Below, in pieces: positions 1 through 9,755 of a stretch of 64,000 nt of DNA. The stretch spans positions 1,860,001 to 1,924,000 of the forward strand of contig NZ_AP022614.1 in the NCBI RefSeq assembly GCF_010730575.1, written 5' to 3'. Position 1 is the stretch's first letter. Each line of letters opens with the position of its first letter. A program made the translations under genes and the position numbers. Below the pieces are notes generated by a model that ran no database searches, was not told the origin of the DNA, and worked only from the letters and a program-made list of their open reading frames with translations. This DNA is from Mycobacterium parmense (GTDB taxonomy: Bacteria; Actinomycetota; Actinomycetes; Mycobacteriales; Mycobacteriaceae).

Positions 1-1432
1 CACCACCGTCTACCACTTCATCTTCGTGCCGCTCACAATCGGTTTGGCGCCGCTGATCGCCATCATGCAGACGGTGTGGGTGGCCACCGGCAACGCCGCG
101 TGGTACCGCCTCACGAAGTTCTTCGGCAAGCTGTTCCTGATCAATTTCGCCCTGGGCGTGGCGACGGGGATCGTGCAGGAATTTCAGTTCGGCATGAACT
201 GGAGCGAGTATTCCCGGTTCGTCGGCGACATATTCGGCGCGCCGCTGGCCATGGAGGGCCTGGCCGCCTTCTTCTTCGAGTCCACCTTCATCGGGCTGTG
301 GATCTTCGGCTGGAGCCGGCTGCCGAAGGTGATTCACCTGGCCTGCATCTGGATCGTCGCGATCGCGGTCAACGTCTCCGCGTTCTTCATCCTGGTGGCG
401 AACTCGTTCATGCAGCACCCGGTCGGCGCCCATTACAACCCGGTGACCAAACGCGCGGAGTTGGACAGCATCGTCGCCCTGCTCACCAACAACACCGCGT
501 GGGCGGCGTTTTCACACGTTTTCGCCGGGTCTTTGTTGACCGCAGGAACTTTCGTCGCGGCCGTGAGCGCGTGGTGGCTGGTCCGTTCCCGTAAGCCGGG
601 GACAAACCCGGCCACCGGCTCGGACGCGCGCACGATGTTCCGGCCGGCCGCCATCCTGGGATGCTGGGTCGCGCTGTTCGCCACGGTGGGGTTGTTCTTC
701 ACCGGCGACCACCAGGGCAAGCTGATGTTCGTCCAGCAGCCGATGAAGATGGCGTCGGCGGAAGCGTTGTGCGACACCCAGACCGACCCCGACTTCTCCC
801 TGCTGACCATCGGCACCCACAACAACTGCGCGAGCGTCACCGAAGTGATCAAGATGCATTACGTGCTGCCCTTTCTGGCCGAGGGCAAGCTGAGCGGCGT
901 GACCCTGCACGGCGTGAACGACCTGCAGCGGCAGTACCAATTGCGGTACGGAGTCGACGACTACCGGCCCAACCTCTTCGTCACCTACTGGTCGTTTCGC
1001 GCCATGATCGGGCTGATGGCCATCCCGGTGCTGTTCGCGCTGACGGCTCTGTGGCTGACCCGCGGCGGCCGGACGCCCGGCGGGCGGTGGTTCTCCTGGT
1101 TCGCGCTGCTGACCATCCCCACCCCGTTTTTGGCCAACATCGCCGGCTGGGTGTTCACCGAGATGGGCCGGCAGCCTTGGGTGGTGGCTCCCAACCCGAA
1201 CGGTGACCAGTCGATTCGGATCACCGTCCGCGAAGGCGTGTCGAGTCACGCTCCCGGCATGGTCGTGACCTCGCTGGTGACGTTCACCCTGGTTTACGCG
1301 GTGCTCGCGGTGGTCTGGTTCTGGCTTCTCAAGCGCTACATCGCCGAAGGGCCGCAGGAACACGACGCCGAACCGGCCCCGCCGCCGGCGCCCACCGAGG
1401 ACGAGGTGGCCCCACTGTCGTTCGCCTACTGA
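1..1432 (+). CDS. cydA: Cytochrome bd ubiquinol oxidase subunit I (5' end outside window)
   Basis: This is the large haem-bearing subunit of cytochrome bd oxidase, a multi-pass membrane protein that oxidises quinol and reduces oxygen under low oxygen or when the bcc-aa3 branch is impaired. The frame is open from base 2, reading TTVYHFIFVPLTIG, which is the usual CydA N-terminus, so only a few codons and the start are cut off; the GTG at 26 is internal. The hallmark GRQPWVV motif that follows the quinol-binding loop is present near the C-terminal third, and the hydrophobic helices are intact. The C-terminus ends in a short Pro/Glu-rich tail. cydB follows after 13 nt. The promoter is outside the window. 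Confidence 0.96.
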   Translation, partial: TTVYHFIFVPLTIGLAPLIAIMQTVWVATGNAAWYRLTKFFGKLFLINFALGVATGIVQEFQFGMNWSEYSRFVGDIFGAPLAMEGLAAFFFESTFIGLWIFGWSRLPKVIHLACIWIVAIAVNVSAFFILVANSFMQHPVGAHYNPVTKRAELDSIVALLTNNTAWAAFSHVFAGSLLTAGTFVAAVSAWWLVRSRKPGTNPATGSDARTMFRPAAILGCWVALFATVGLFFTGDHQGKLMFVQQPMKMASAEALCDTQTDPDFSLLTIGTHNNCASVTEVIKMHYVLPFLAEGKLSGVTLHGVNDLQRQYQLRYGVDDYRPNLFVTYWSFRAMIGLMAIPVLFALTALWLTRGGRTPGGRWFSWFALLTIPTPFLANIAGWVFTEMGRQPWVVAPNPNGDQSIRITVREGVSSHAPGMVVTSLVTFTLVYAVLAVVWFWLLKRYIAEGPQEHDAEPAPPPAPTEDEVAPLSFAY

Positions 1433-1445
1433 AAGGGGCAGACCG

Positions 1446-2486
1446 GTGCAACTGCAAGAGGTGTGGTTCGGCATCATCGGATTGCTGTTTCTCGGATTCT
1501 TCGTCCTCGAGGGCTTCGACTTCGGTGTCGGCATGCTGATGGAGCCGCTCGCCCGCGTCGGCACCGGCGACGCCGAACCGGTACGCCGCACAGCGCTCAA
1601 CACCATCGGACCCGTGTGGGACGGCAACGAGGTGTGGCTCATCACCGCCGGCGCGGCCATGTTCGCCGCCTATCCCGGCTGGTATGCGACGGTGTTCTCC
1701 ACGCTGTACCTGCCGCTACTGGCGATCCTGTTCGGGATGATCGTGCGCGCCGTGTCCATCGAATGGCGCGGCAAGATCGACGACACCCGGTGGCGGGGCT
1801 GGGCCGACCTCGGCATCGCGGCCGGGTCCTGGTTGCCCGCCGTGCTGTGGGGCGTCGCGTTCGCCATCCTCGTGCGCGGCCTGCCGGTCGACGCCGCCGG
1901 TCACGTTCACCTGTCGATCACCGATGTGCTCAACGCCTACACACTGCTGGGTGGGCTGGCCACGGCCGGGCTATTCCTGGCTTACGGGGCGGTGTTCATC
2001 GCGTTGAAGACGTCGGGCTCCATCCGCGACGACGCCTACCGGTTCGCGGTGTGGCTGTCGCTTCCCGTCACCGGACTGGTCGCGGCCTTCGGTCTTTGGA
2101 CGCAGCTGGCGTACGGCAAGGAGTGGACCTGGCTGGTGCTGGGCGTCGCGGTGGTGGCGCAGCTGGTGGCGGTGGCGCTGGTGTGGCGCCGCGCATCCGA
2201 CGGCTGGGCCTTCGCGTGCACCGCGATTGTCGTTGCGGCCGTGGTGGTGCTGCTGTTCGGGGCGCTTTACCCGAACCTGGTGCCCTCGACTCTGGACAAG
2301 GCGTGGAGCGTGACCGTCTACAACGCCTCGTCGACGCCCTACACCCTCAAGATCATGACGTGGGTGACGGCCATCATGGCCCCATTGACGGTGGTGTATC
2401 AGGGCTGGTCGTATTGGGTGTTCCGGCAACGGATCTCGGCCGAACGCATACCGCCGTCCATTGGCCTGGCAAGGCGTGCGACCTGA
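1446..2486 (+). CDS. cydB: Cytochrome bd ubiquinol oxidase subunit II
   Basis: CydB is the second integral membrane subunit of cytochrome bd oxidase and pairs with CydA. The 346-residue length is normal. Family landmarks are visible: LEGFDFGVGML near the N-terminus, then NTIGPVWDGNEVWLI and the hydrophobic helix after it. The GTG start has a purine-rich AAAGGGG site about 7 nt upstream, inside the cydA-cydB gap. The stop TGA overlaps the proposed CTG start of cydD (CTGA), so the four cyd genes look like one transcript with coupled translation. Confidence 0.96.
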   Translation: MQLQEVWFGIIGLLFLGFFVLEGFDFGVGMLMEPLARVGTGDAEPVRRTALNTIGPVWDGNEVWLITAGAAMFAAYPGWYATVFSTLYLPLLAILFGMIVRAVSIEWRGKIDDTRWRGWADLGIAAGSWLPAVLWGVAFAILVRGLPVDAAGHVHLSITDVLNAYTLLGGLATAGLFLAYGAVFIALKTSGSIRDDAYRFAVWLSLPVTGLVAAFGLWTQLAYGKEWTWLVLGVAVVAQLVAVALVWRRASDGWAFACTAIVVAAVVVLLFGALYPNLVPSTLDKAWSVTVYNASSTPYTLKIMTWVTAIMAPLTVVYQGWSYWVFRQRISAERIPPSIGLARRAT

Positions 2487-4174
2487 GCGCAAAACGCAGC
2501 CAACCGGCCTCCACAGCCGCGCCCCCGCTGGATCCGCGGCTGTGGCGGGCGTCCCCGGCGCTGCGGCGATACCTGGGCGCCTCGGTGGGATGCGGCGTGG
2601 TGATCTCCGGCTGCGCGATCGGCTCGGCGGTCGTGCTGGCAGGCGTCGTCGCGGGTGTGGTGGGCGAGCGCTCCCGGCACGGCCTGCGTGACTGGGCGGG
2701 CCCCCTGTCGGTCCTGGTCGCCCTGTGGGCCGTTCGAGCGGTCACGCAGTGGCTGCAGGCGCGCCTGGGGCAGCACGGCGCCAACGCGGTCATCGCCGAC
2801 CTGTCGGGCCAGGTACTTCGGGCGGTCACCGCGCGGCAGCCCGCCGAACTCGCGGCGCAGCGCGATGCCGCCGCCGTGGTGGTCACGCGCGGCCTGGACG
2901 GTTTGCGCCCGTACTTCGCCGGATACCTGCCCACGTTGCTGCTCGCGGCGATCCTGACCCCGGCGACCGTGGCCACCATCGCTGCATACGACCCGAAATC
3001 GACCGTGATCGTGGTGATCACGCTGCCGCTGATACCGGTTTTCATGATCCTGATCGGACTCGCGACGGCCGACCGCTCGTCCGCCGCGCTCGCCGCGATG
3101 ACGACCCTGCAGGCGCGGTTGCTGGATCTGATCGCCGGGATCCCCACGCTGCGGGCGCTGGGCCGCAGCCGCGGCCCGGAGCACCGGATCGCCGAACTGG
3201 CCGCCGCACATCGGCGTTCGGCGATGGCGACGCTGCGAATCGCCTTCCTCTCGGCGCTGGCGCTCGAGTTGCTGGCCACCCTGAGCGTGGCGTTGATCGC
3301 GGTGAGCATCGGGCTTCGCCTGGTGTTCGGGGAGATGACCCTGACCGCGGGCCTGACGGTTCTGCTGCTGGCGCCGGACGTCTATTGGCCGCTGCGTCGG
3401 ATCGGCGTGGAATTTCACGCCGCACAGGACGGGCGAGCGGCCGCCGACAAGGCGTTCGCACTGATCGGCGAACCCCCCGCCCCGAAGATCCGGAATGCGA
3501 CGGTCGCCGCGCGCGGCGCGGAGATCCGGTTGCAGAACCTCAGCGTGGCCGGCCGCGACGGCCGCGCGCCGTGCGACCTGACCGCCGTCATCTCCCCCGG
3601 TGCGGTGACGGTGTTGACCGGCCGCAACGGTGCCGGCAAAAGCACCACGCTGCAAGCGATCGCCGGCATCACATCCCCGTCGTCGGGCCGAGTCACCGTG
3701 GCCGGTGTCGACGTTGCCGACCTGGAGCCGGCCGGCTGGTGGCGACAGCTGTCGTGGCTGCCGCAGCGGCCGGTGCTTCTCCCGGGCACGGTGCGCGACA
3801 ACCTCGCGCTGTTCGGACAGCTGAACGACGTGGACAGCGCCTGCGCCGCATCGGGTTTCGATTCGGTGCTGGCGGAGCTGCCCGACGGAATGGACACCGT
3901 GCTCGGGCGGGGCGGCGTCGGGCTGTCGTTGGGGCAGCGGCAACGGCTCGGCCTGGCCCGTGCGCTGGGATCGCCGGCGCCCGTGCTTTTGCTCGACGAG
4001 CCCACCGCGCACCTGGACGGCCCCACCGAGGAGCGGGTGTTGCGCGCCATCGTCGCGCGTGCCCGCGGGGGCGCGACGGTGATCGTCGTCGGCCACCGGG
4101 ACCCGGTCGTCGCCATCGGTGACCGCGTCGTCGAGGTGGCCGCCGCGGAGGGAGCGCTGTATGCGCGAACCTGA
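2483..4174 (+). CDS. cydD: Thiol reductant ABC exporter subunit CydD
   Basis: CydD is one half of the heterodimeric CydDC ABC transporter, which in other bacteria exports cysteine or glutathione and is needed to assemble cytochrome bd. An N-terminal six-helix membrane domain is followed by an ATPase domain with Walker A GRNGAGKST (about residue 380), signature LSLGQ and Walker B VLLLDEPTAHLD. The start is uncertain: no ATG, GTG or TTG lies in frame close to the cydB end. The best candidate is CTG at 2483, which forms a CTGA overlap with the cydB stop and gives 563 residues. The next in-frame GTG would remove conserved sequence. The end overlaps cydC by 14 nt. Confidence 0.9.
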   Translation: MSAKRSQPASTAAPPLDPRLWRASPALRRYLGASVGCGVVISGCAIGSAVVLAGVVAGVVGERSRHGLRDWAGPLSVLVALWAVRAVTQWLQARLGQHGANAVIADLSGQVLRAVTARQPAELAAQRDAAAVVVTRGLDGLRPYFAGYLPTLLLAAILTPATVATIAAYDPKSTVIVVITLPLIPVFMILIGLATADRSSAALAAMTTLQARLLDLIAGIPTLRALGRSRGPEHRIAELAAAHRRSAMATLRIAFLSALALELLATLSVALIAVSIGLRLVFGEMTLTAGLTVLLLAPDVYWPLRRIGVEFHAAQDGRAAADKAFALIGEPPAPKIRNATVAARGAEIRLQNLSVAGRDGRAPCDLTAVISPGAVTVLTGRNGAGKSTTLQAIAGITSPSSGRVTVAGVDVADLEPAGWWRQLSWLPQRPVLLPGTVRDNLALFGQLNDVDSACAASGFDSVLAELPDGMDTVLGRGGVGLSLGQRQRLGLARALGSPAPVLLLDEPTAHLDGPTEERVLRAIVARARGGATVIVVGHRDPVVAIGDRVVEVAAAEGALYART

Positions 4175-5810
4175 GCGCCGCATTGCCACCTCCGGTCTGC
4201 TGCGCCCGCGCCTTGGCCGTGTCCTGGCCGCGATCGCGCTCGGGGTGCTGTCGCTGGGCAGCGCGCTGGCGCTGGCGGGTGTTTCTGCCTGGCTGATCAC
4301 GCGTGCCTGGCAGATGCCGCCGGTGCTGGACCTGTCGGTCGCGGCCGTGGCGGTGCGCGCGTTGGCGATCTCGCGGGCGGTGCTGCACTACTGCGAGCGG
4401 CTGGTCACGCACGACACCGCGCTGCGCGCGGCCGGCACCGCCCGGGCGCAGCTCTACCACCGCCTCGCCCGCGGGCCTGCGGCGGCCGCGGTGCGGCTGC
4501 ACAGCGGCGAGCTGGCGGCGCGGGTGGGCGCCGACGTCGACGAGCTGGCCAACGTGCTGGTGCGCGCCGTGATACCGATCGGCGTCGCGGCGGTGCTGGC
4601 CGTGGCGGCGACGGCGGTGGTGGGCGTGATCTCGCCGCCGGCGGCGGCGGTGCTGGCGGCGTGCCTGCTGGTGGCCGGCTTCGTCGCCCCGTGGCTGGCC
4701 GGCAGGGCAGCGGCCACGCAGGAAGAGGTTGCCCGCCAGCAGTATTCACAGCGGGATACCGCGGCGATGATCGCCCTGGAGCACGCGCCCGAGCTTCGCG
4801 TGGCCGGTGCTCTGTCGGGCGTCATCGCCGAATCCGTGCGCCGCCGGCGCTCCTGGGGCTCGGCCCTCGACCAAGCCGCCCGGCCGGCCGCGATCGCCGA
4901 GGCCCTGCCCACCGCGGCCGTCGGGGCGAGCGTGCTCGGCGCGGTCGTCGCCGGCATCGGCCTGGCGCCCGCCGTGGCTCCCACCACGCTGGCCGTGCTG
5001 ATGTTGTTGCCGCTGTCGGCGTTCGAGGCGATGACGCCGTTGCCCGCCGCCGCCGTCCAGTTGACGCGGTCGCGGATCGCCGCGCGCCGGCTGCTGGACC
5101 TGACCGCGGCGGACCACTCCGTTGAATCCATCGAACAGGTGCCGGACGCGGCGGCACCCGCCGGCACCCCCCGGTTGTCCGCCGACATCCGATCCGGGCA
5201 CCCGGCTGCGTCCGCATCGACCAGGGTGGCGCTCGAGCTCGCTCCGGGCGCGCGGCTGGCCGTCACCGGCGCCAGCGGGTCCGGCAAGACGACCCTGCTC
5301 ATGACGCTCGCCGGACTGCTGCCCGCGCTGCAGGGCCGGGTGCTGCTGGACGGGGTCGAGGCGAGCCGGTTCGACGAAGACGACTTGCGTTGCGCCGTAA
5401 GCTTCTTCGCCGAGGACGCGCACGTCTTCGACACCACCGTGCGGGACAACCTGCTGGTGGCGCGCGGCGACTGCGGCGACGACGAGCTGACCGCGGCGCT
5501 GGACGCCGTCGGGCTCGGCGGGTGGCTGGCCGGTTTGCCCGTGGGTCTGTCCACGGTGCTGACCGGTGGCGCGCAGGCGCTTTCGGCGGGTCAGCGCAGG
5601 AGGATGCTGCTGGCCCGCGCGGTGCTCTCCCCCGCTCGGATCGTGTTGCTCGACGAGCCCACCGAACACCTCGACGCCCTGGACGCCGAACGTGTCCTGC
5701 GCGATCTCCTGGCCCCCGGCTCGGGGCTGATGTCCGCGGACCGGACTGTGGTGGTGGCAACCCACCACCTGCCCACGGGGATCGGCTGCCGCGAAGTGCG
5801 TATGGACTAG
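4161..5810 (+). CDS. cydC: Thiol reductant ABC exporter subunit CydC
   Basis: CydC is the partner half-transporter of CydD, also a membrane domain followed by an ATPase domain. Visible are Walker A GASGSGKTT (about residue 370), signature LSAGQRRR and Walker B IVLLDEPTEHLD. The ATG at 4161 lies inside the end of cydD (14-nt overlap), giving 549 residues, a normal length; longer starts would run into cydD. The stop TAG at 5808-5810 shares the palindrome CTAG with the stop of the convergent MprF-like gene on the other strand. Confidence 0.94.
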   Translation: MREPERRIATSGLLRPRLGRVLAAIALGVLSLGSALALAGVSAWLITRAWQMPPVLDLSVAAVAVRALAISRAVLHYCERLVTHDTALRAAGTARAQLYHRLARGPAAAAVRLHSGELAARVGADVDELANVLVRAVIPIGVAAVLAVAATAVVGVISPPAAAVLAACLLVAGFVAPWLAGRAAATQEEVARQQYSQRDTAAMIALEHAPELRVAGALSGVIAESVRRRRSWGSALDQAARPAAIAEALPTAAVGASVLGAVVAGIGLAPAVAPTTLAVLMLLPLSAFEAMTPLPAAAVQLTRSRIAARRLLDLTAADHSVESIEQVPDAAAPAGTPRLSADIRSGHPAASASTRVALELAPGARLAVTGASGSGKTTLLMTLAGLLPALQGRVLLDGVEASRFDEDDLRCAVSFFAEDAHVFDTTVRDNLLVARGDCGDDELTAALDAVGLGGWLAGLPVGLSTVLTGGAQALSAGQRRRMLLARAVLSPARIVLLDEPTEHLDALDAERVLRDLLAPGSGLMSADRTVVVATHHLPTGIGCREVRMD

Positions 5811-7204
5811 AGGTGCCGACGGCGCGGCATGAACTCCACCGTCAACATCACCAACACCAGCCAGCCCAGCTGGGTCATCGACACCAGCGCGTAGCGCCGG
5901 GCGTCCAGCGCATGGAATTTGCGCACATACCGGTACAGCGACTCCAGCGAGATGAGCGGGTCGAGGGTGTGGATCAGGCGGTAGAACACGCGCTGGGCCC
6001 GGCTGCGGTCCTTGTCGTCGAAGATCTCCGGGAAGGCCGCGAAGGCCAGCGATAAGCGTTGCGCCCCGGCTTGTTTGGCGGCCATGATCATGTCGACGCT
6101 GAGACGCTCGTCCATCCCGTTGGGTGCGCCACGGCGCCGCCACGGGATGTCGAGGCTGATGTCGCTGCCCCCGCCTGCGGTGGCGTAGCGGTGGAATGCC
6201 TGCACCCGTCCCGCACCGTCCCTGCCGATGATCAGCTGAATTCCGGGGAAGCGGCCCTCCAGCACGCCGTCCAAATTCATGAAGAAGCCGCGGTCGGTGC
6301 TGGTGCCCCGTGCCGAATCCCGCACCACGTCGGTCAACTCGGCGAGCCGCGGGCCGTCGATCGCCTGCTCGGCCACGATCTCGGTCGTGATCCCGCAGTT
6401 GTGGCTGCGCTTCACCGCCTGGCGCAGGTTGCGGAACTTGCGGCCCACCATGTCGAAGCCGGCCACGTCGACCACGACGTCGCGGCCGATGGGCACCGCG
6501 CGCAGCGATTGGCCGATCACCGCCCTGTCCCGCCACAACCCGAGCCGGCGTTCGGTGCAGCCCACCACGGCGATCCGCCAGCCCCGGGCGCGGCAGACGC
6601 CGGCGAAGTCGGCGACCAGCTGCGGGAACTTCTCCTCATCGCCGATCGGGTCGCCGGCAACCACCGCGAACCCCATCCGCGTCCGGTAGGCCAGCGCGGC
6701 CGAGCCGTCGGCGCTGAACTGATAGCACTTGCCGGTCTGCATCGCGAACGGCGCCAGCGGGTCGTTGGTGGTGGCGTTGATCAGCGCCCACGCCCGGGGC
6801 AGATCCCGCGGACGCGGGTGTGCCGACGTCGGCCACATCAGCGCGATCCCCGACCCGACGATCAGCAAATTGCCGAGCAGGTCGAAGGACAGGACGTGCG
6901 CGCCCAACCCCGCCAACACGAAAAAGGCTGCCGCGGTGGCGTGTTCCGCCGTCACGGGGCGCCCGAGGAAGACGCCGCGGGCGACGAAAGCGACCGCGCC
7001 GAGCACGGTCAGCGACCAGTGCAGCCGGTCGACGTAGTACCAGTCCGGATCCTGGTGGTGGTGGGCGAGGATCACGACGAGCCAGGCCGCCGCGCACAGC
7101 AACGCCAGGGCACCGGACCACCGGGCCGCCATCGAATCAACGTGGACGACAACATGTTCACGCGCGCGGGGCTTCGCGGCGATGTCGGGCGCCGATCGGT
7201 TCAC
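5807..7204 (-). CDS. Membrane protein with DUF2156 (MprF/LPG-synthetase C-terminal-like) domain
   Basis: This is the counterpart of Rv1619. About four hydrophobic segments occupy the first ~140 residues. They are followed by a soluble region resembling DUF2156, the GNAT-fold catalytic part of MprF-type aminoacyl-phosphatidylglycerol synthases, with stretches such as RKFRNLRQAVKR, a GTSTDRGFFMNLD-like segment, and SLDIPWRRRGAPNGMDE. A last hydrophobic helix closes the protein. Transfer of an amino acid to a membrane lipid is inferred from family only; the substrate is unknown. Two in-frame GTG codons (7210 and 7204) follow a GGGAGG site. The second has the better spacing and is chosen. Confidence 0.82.
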   Translation of the reverse strand: MNRSAPDIAAKPRAREHVVVHVDSMAARWSGALALLCAAAWLVVILAHHHQDPDWYYVDRLHWSLTVLGAVAFVARGVFLGRPVTAEHATAAAFFVLAGLGAHVLSFDLLGNLLIVGSGIALMWPTSAHPRPRDLPRAWALINATTNDPLAPFAMQTGKCYQFSADGSAALAYRTRMGFAVVAGDPIGDEEKFPQLVADFAGVCRARGWRIAVVGCTERRLGLWRDRAVIGQSLRAVPIGRDVVVDVAGFDMVGRKFRNLRQAVKRSHNCGITTEIVAEQAIDGPRLAELTDVVRDSARGTSTDRGFFMNLDGVLEGRFPGIQLIIGRDGAGRVQAFHRYATAGGGSDISLDIPWRRRGAPNGMDERLSVDMIMAAKQAGAQRLSLAFAAFPEIFDDKDRSRAQRVFYRLIHTLDPLISLESLYRYVRKFHALDARRYALVSMTQLGWLVLVMLTVEFMPRRRHL

Positions 7205-7344
7205 GTTCACCTCCCGATGCGCTGATTTCAGCTGGGCGGCTGCTACCGCCTCTGCACCGAATACCCGGCTGCCTGCAACTTACGCCGGACGGCAACCGTG
7301 TTGGGCGGAAACCCGACGGTTGTTATCAGGTTGCTCGCAGTCGC

Positions 7345-8256
7345 TCAGCCCGAGGGCGGGAAATAGATCACGACGCCCTCCTGCACCACGGTGGCAACGA
7401 CCCGCCCGGAGCGGTCGAAGAAATGCCCGGTGCCCAGCCCGCGTGACTCCGCGGCCACCGGCGACGACGTCGAATACAGCAGCCAGTCGTTGAAGTCGAC
7501 CTGACGGTGAAACCAGACCGAGTGGTTGGCCGATGCCGCGAAGATCCGGTCGAAGCCCCAGGACAGGCCGTGGGTGGTGATCACCGAATCCAGCACCGTG
7601 GTGTCCGAGGAATAGACCATGGCCGCGGTGTGCAGCACCGGGTCGTCGGGCACCGTGCCCAGCGCCTTGACCCACACCCGGTTGTGGGGCAACCGATCGC
7701 CCTTCTCCCGCATCACCCAGGCCGGGTCGTTGGTGAAACGCCATTCGATCGGCTGCAGGGCGTTCACGAAGTGCGGGACCGTCTTCTCATAGCCGCGCAG
7801 CAGCTCGCCGATCGTCGGCTGTGTGTGAGGCTCGGCCACCTCCGGCGGCTTGACGCCGTGTTCGAGGCCGCTGCCGGCGGCCATGTAGGAGATCAGCGCC
7901 GACGACAGCAGCGTAGGGCCCTGCACCGCGTCGACGCGCCGGTTGGCGAAGCGACGCTCGTCGCGCAGCCGGGTGACGCGGAATTCGATGTCCTTGGTGA
8001 TGTCCCCGCCGTTGACGAAGTGCACCGACAGGGCGCTGGGCGGCAGGCCGGCCGCCGACAGCGTGCGGCTGCTGGCGACCAGCGACTGCGCCATCAGCTG
8101 GCCACCGAACGTTCGCATCGGGTTCTTGCTCGGATGGGAGCCGATGAAGACGTTGTCGTCGGTGCGGTCGAGGTCGAGGATCCTCAGCAGTTCGGCGAAG
8201 TCCGAGCCGGTGCTGGTTGTGGCATGCGGGGCATTCGACTCGTTGCCGACCGGCAC
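7345..8256 (-). CDS. tesB: Acyl-CoA thioesterase II (TesB-like)
   Basis: A double hot-dog-fold thioesterase that hydrolyses acyl-CoA to free acid and CoA, corresponding to Rv1618 (tesB1). It has the typical TesB N-terminal stretch RTFGGQLMAQSLVAS and a C-terminal half with GLSWGFDRIFAASANHSVWFHR. At 303 residues its length is normal. The GTG start has GAGGAGAG upstream at suitable spacing. It lies 26 nt downstream of pykA on the same strand, so the two are probably co-transcribed. Confidence 0.93.
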   Translation of the reverse strand: MPVGNESNAPHATTSTGSDFAELLRILDLDRTDDNVFIGSHPSKNPMRTFGGQLMAQSLVASSRTLSAAGLPPSALSVHFVNGGDITKDIEFRVTRLRDERRFANRRVDAVQGPTLLSSALISYMAAGSGLEHGVKPPEVAEPHTQPTIGELLRGYEKTVPHFVNALQPIEWRFTNDPAWVMREKGDRLPHNRVWVKALGTVPDDPVLHTAAMVYSSDTTVLDSVITTHGLSWGFDRIFAASANHSVWFHRQVDFNDWLLYSTSSPVAAESRGLGTGHFFDRSGRVVATVVQEGVVIYFPPSG

Positions 8257-8282
8257 GGGCTCTCCTCAGCTCTAATCGCCTG

Positions 8283-9701
8283 CTAGACGTCGTCCTCCCC
8301 GATCCGGTGCACATGGATCAGGTTGGTCGAGCCTACTGTGCCGGGTGGCGCGCCCGCGACGATGACCACCAGGTCACCGCGCTTGTACCGGCCGAGTTCC
8401 AGCAAGGACTTGTCGACCTGGCGGATCATGCCGTCGGTGGAGGTCATCATCGGGACGATGAACGTCTCGGTGCCCCACGTCATGGCGAGCTGGCTGCGCA
8501 CTTCGGGCCACGCGGTGAAGGCCAGCAGGGGCAGCGGGGTGTGCAGGCGGGCCAGCCGTTTCACGGTGTCACCGGATTGGGTGAAGGCGACCAGGGCCTT
8601 GGCGTCGAGCCGCTCGCCGATGTCGCGGGCGGCGTAGGAGATCACCCCGCGCTTGGTGCGCGGCACGTGCGTCAGCGGCGGCGCGGCCGTCGAATTGTCC
8701 TCGACCGCGCAAATGATGCGCGACATCGTCCGGACCGCGGCCAGCGGATACTTGCCCACCGACGTCTCCCCCGACAGCATCAGCGCGTCGGCGCCGTCGA
8801 GCACCGCGTTGGCGACGTCGGAGGCCTCGGCCCGCGTGGGGCGCGAGTTCTCGATCATCGAGTCGAGCATCTGGGTGGCCACGATCACCGGCTTGGCGTT
8901 CTCCCGGGCCATCTGGATGGCCCGCTTCTGCACCAGCGGAACCTCCTCCAGCGGCAGCTCCACACCCAGGTCGCCGCGGGCCACCATGATGGCGTCGAAG
9001 GCCAGGACGATGGCCTCCAGGTTGTCGACGGCTTCCGGCTTCTCCAGCTTGGCGATCACCGGCACGCGGCGCCCCACCCGATCCATCACCTCGTGGACCA
9101 GCTCGACGTCGGACGGCGATCGCACGAACGACAGCGCGACGAGGTCCACGCCGAGCCCCAACGCGAAGTTGAGGTCCTCGATGTCCTTGTCCGACAAGGC
9201 GGGCGCGGACACGTTCATGCCGGGCAGCGAGATGCCCTTGTTGTTGCTGACCGGTCCGCCCTCGGTGACCGTGCAGACGACGTCGTCGCCTTCGATGTCC
9301 GCGACCACCAGGCCGACCTTGCCGTCGTCGACGAGCACGCGGTCGCCGACCACGGCGTCGCGGGCCAGCGTCTTGTACGTGGTCGAGACACGGTCGTGCG
9401 TGCCCGTGCAGTCGGCGACCGTGATCCGGACCGTTTCGCCGTCGGCCCAGTAGGTGGACCCGGTGGCGAAGCGGCCCAGCCTGATCTTCGGGCCCTGCAG
9501 GTCGGCGAGCACGCCGACCGCGCGCCCGGTGGCGTCGGAAGCGGCCCGCACCCGCTCGTAGGCCGCCTTGTGATCGGCGTAGTCGCCGTGGCTGAAGTTC
9601 ATTCGGGCGACGTCCATTCCGGCTTTGACCAGCGCCAGAATCATCTCGTCGGAGTTGGTAGCAGGGCCAAGGGTGCAGACGATCTTTCCGCGTCTACTCA
9701 C
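8283..9701 (-). CDS. pykA: Pyruvate kinase
   Basis: Glycolytic enzyme that converts phosphoenolpyruvate and ADP to pyruvate and ATP. The 472-residue product starts MSRRGKIVCTLGPATNS and contains ARMNFSHG, the catalytic-region stretch VPVIAKLEKPEAV, the Mg/PEP site MVARGDLGVELP and ATQMLDSMI. The GTG start is preceded by TATGCT with 8 nt between box and codon, and there is no convincing ribosome site. A leaderless mRNA is therefore likely. It corresponds to Rv1617 and heads a short transcript that continues into tesB. Confidence 0.97.
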   Translation of the reverse strand: MSRRGKIVCTLGPATNSDEMILALVKAGMDVARMNFSHGDYADHKAAYERVRAASDATGRAVGVLADLQGPKIRLGRFATGSTYWADGETVRITVADCTGTHDRVSTTYKTLARDAVVGDRVLVDDGKVGLVVADIEGDDVVCTVTEGGPVSNNKGISLPGMNVSAPALSDKDIEDLNFALGLGVDLVALSFVRSPSDVELVHEVMDRVGRRVPVIAKLEKPEAVDNLEAIVLAFDAIMVARGDLGVELPLEEVPLVQKRAIQMARENAKPVIVATQMLDSMIENSRPTRAEASDVANAVLDGADALMLSGETSVGKYPLAAVRTMSRIICAVEDNSTAAPPLTHVPRTKRGVISYAARDIGERLDAKALVAFTQSGDTVKRLARLHTPLPLLAFTAWPEVRSQLAMTWGTETFIVPMMTSTDGMIRQVDKSLLELGRYKRGDLVVIVAGAPPGTVGSTNLIHVHRIGEDDV

Positions 9702-9755
9702 GCCGACCCAGCATAGTCGTGCAAGGCCGACACGGCCGGGCTTATCCGATCCGGT

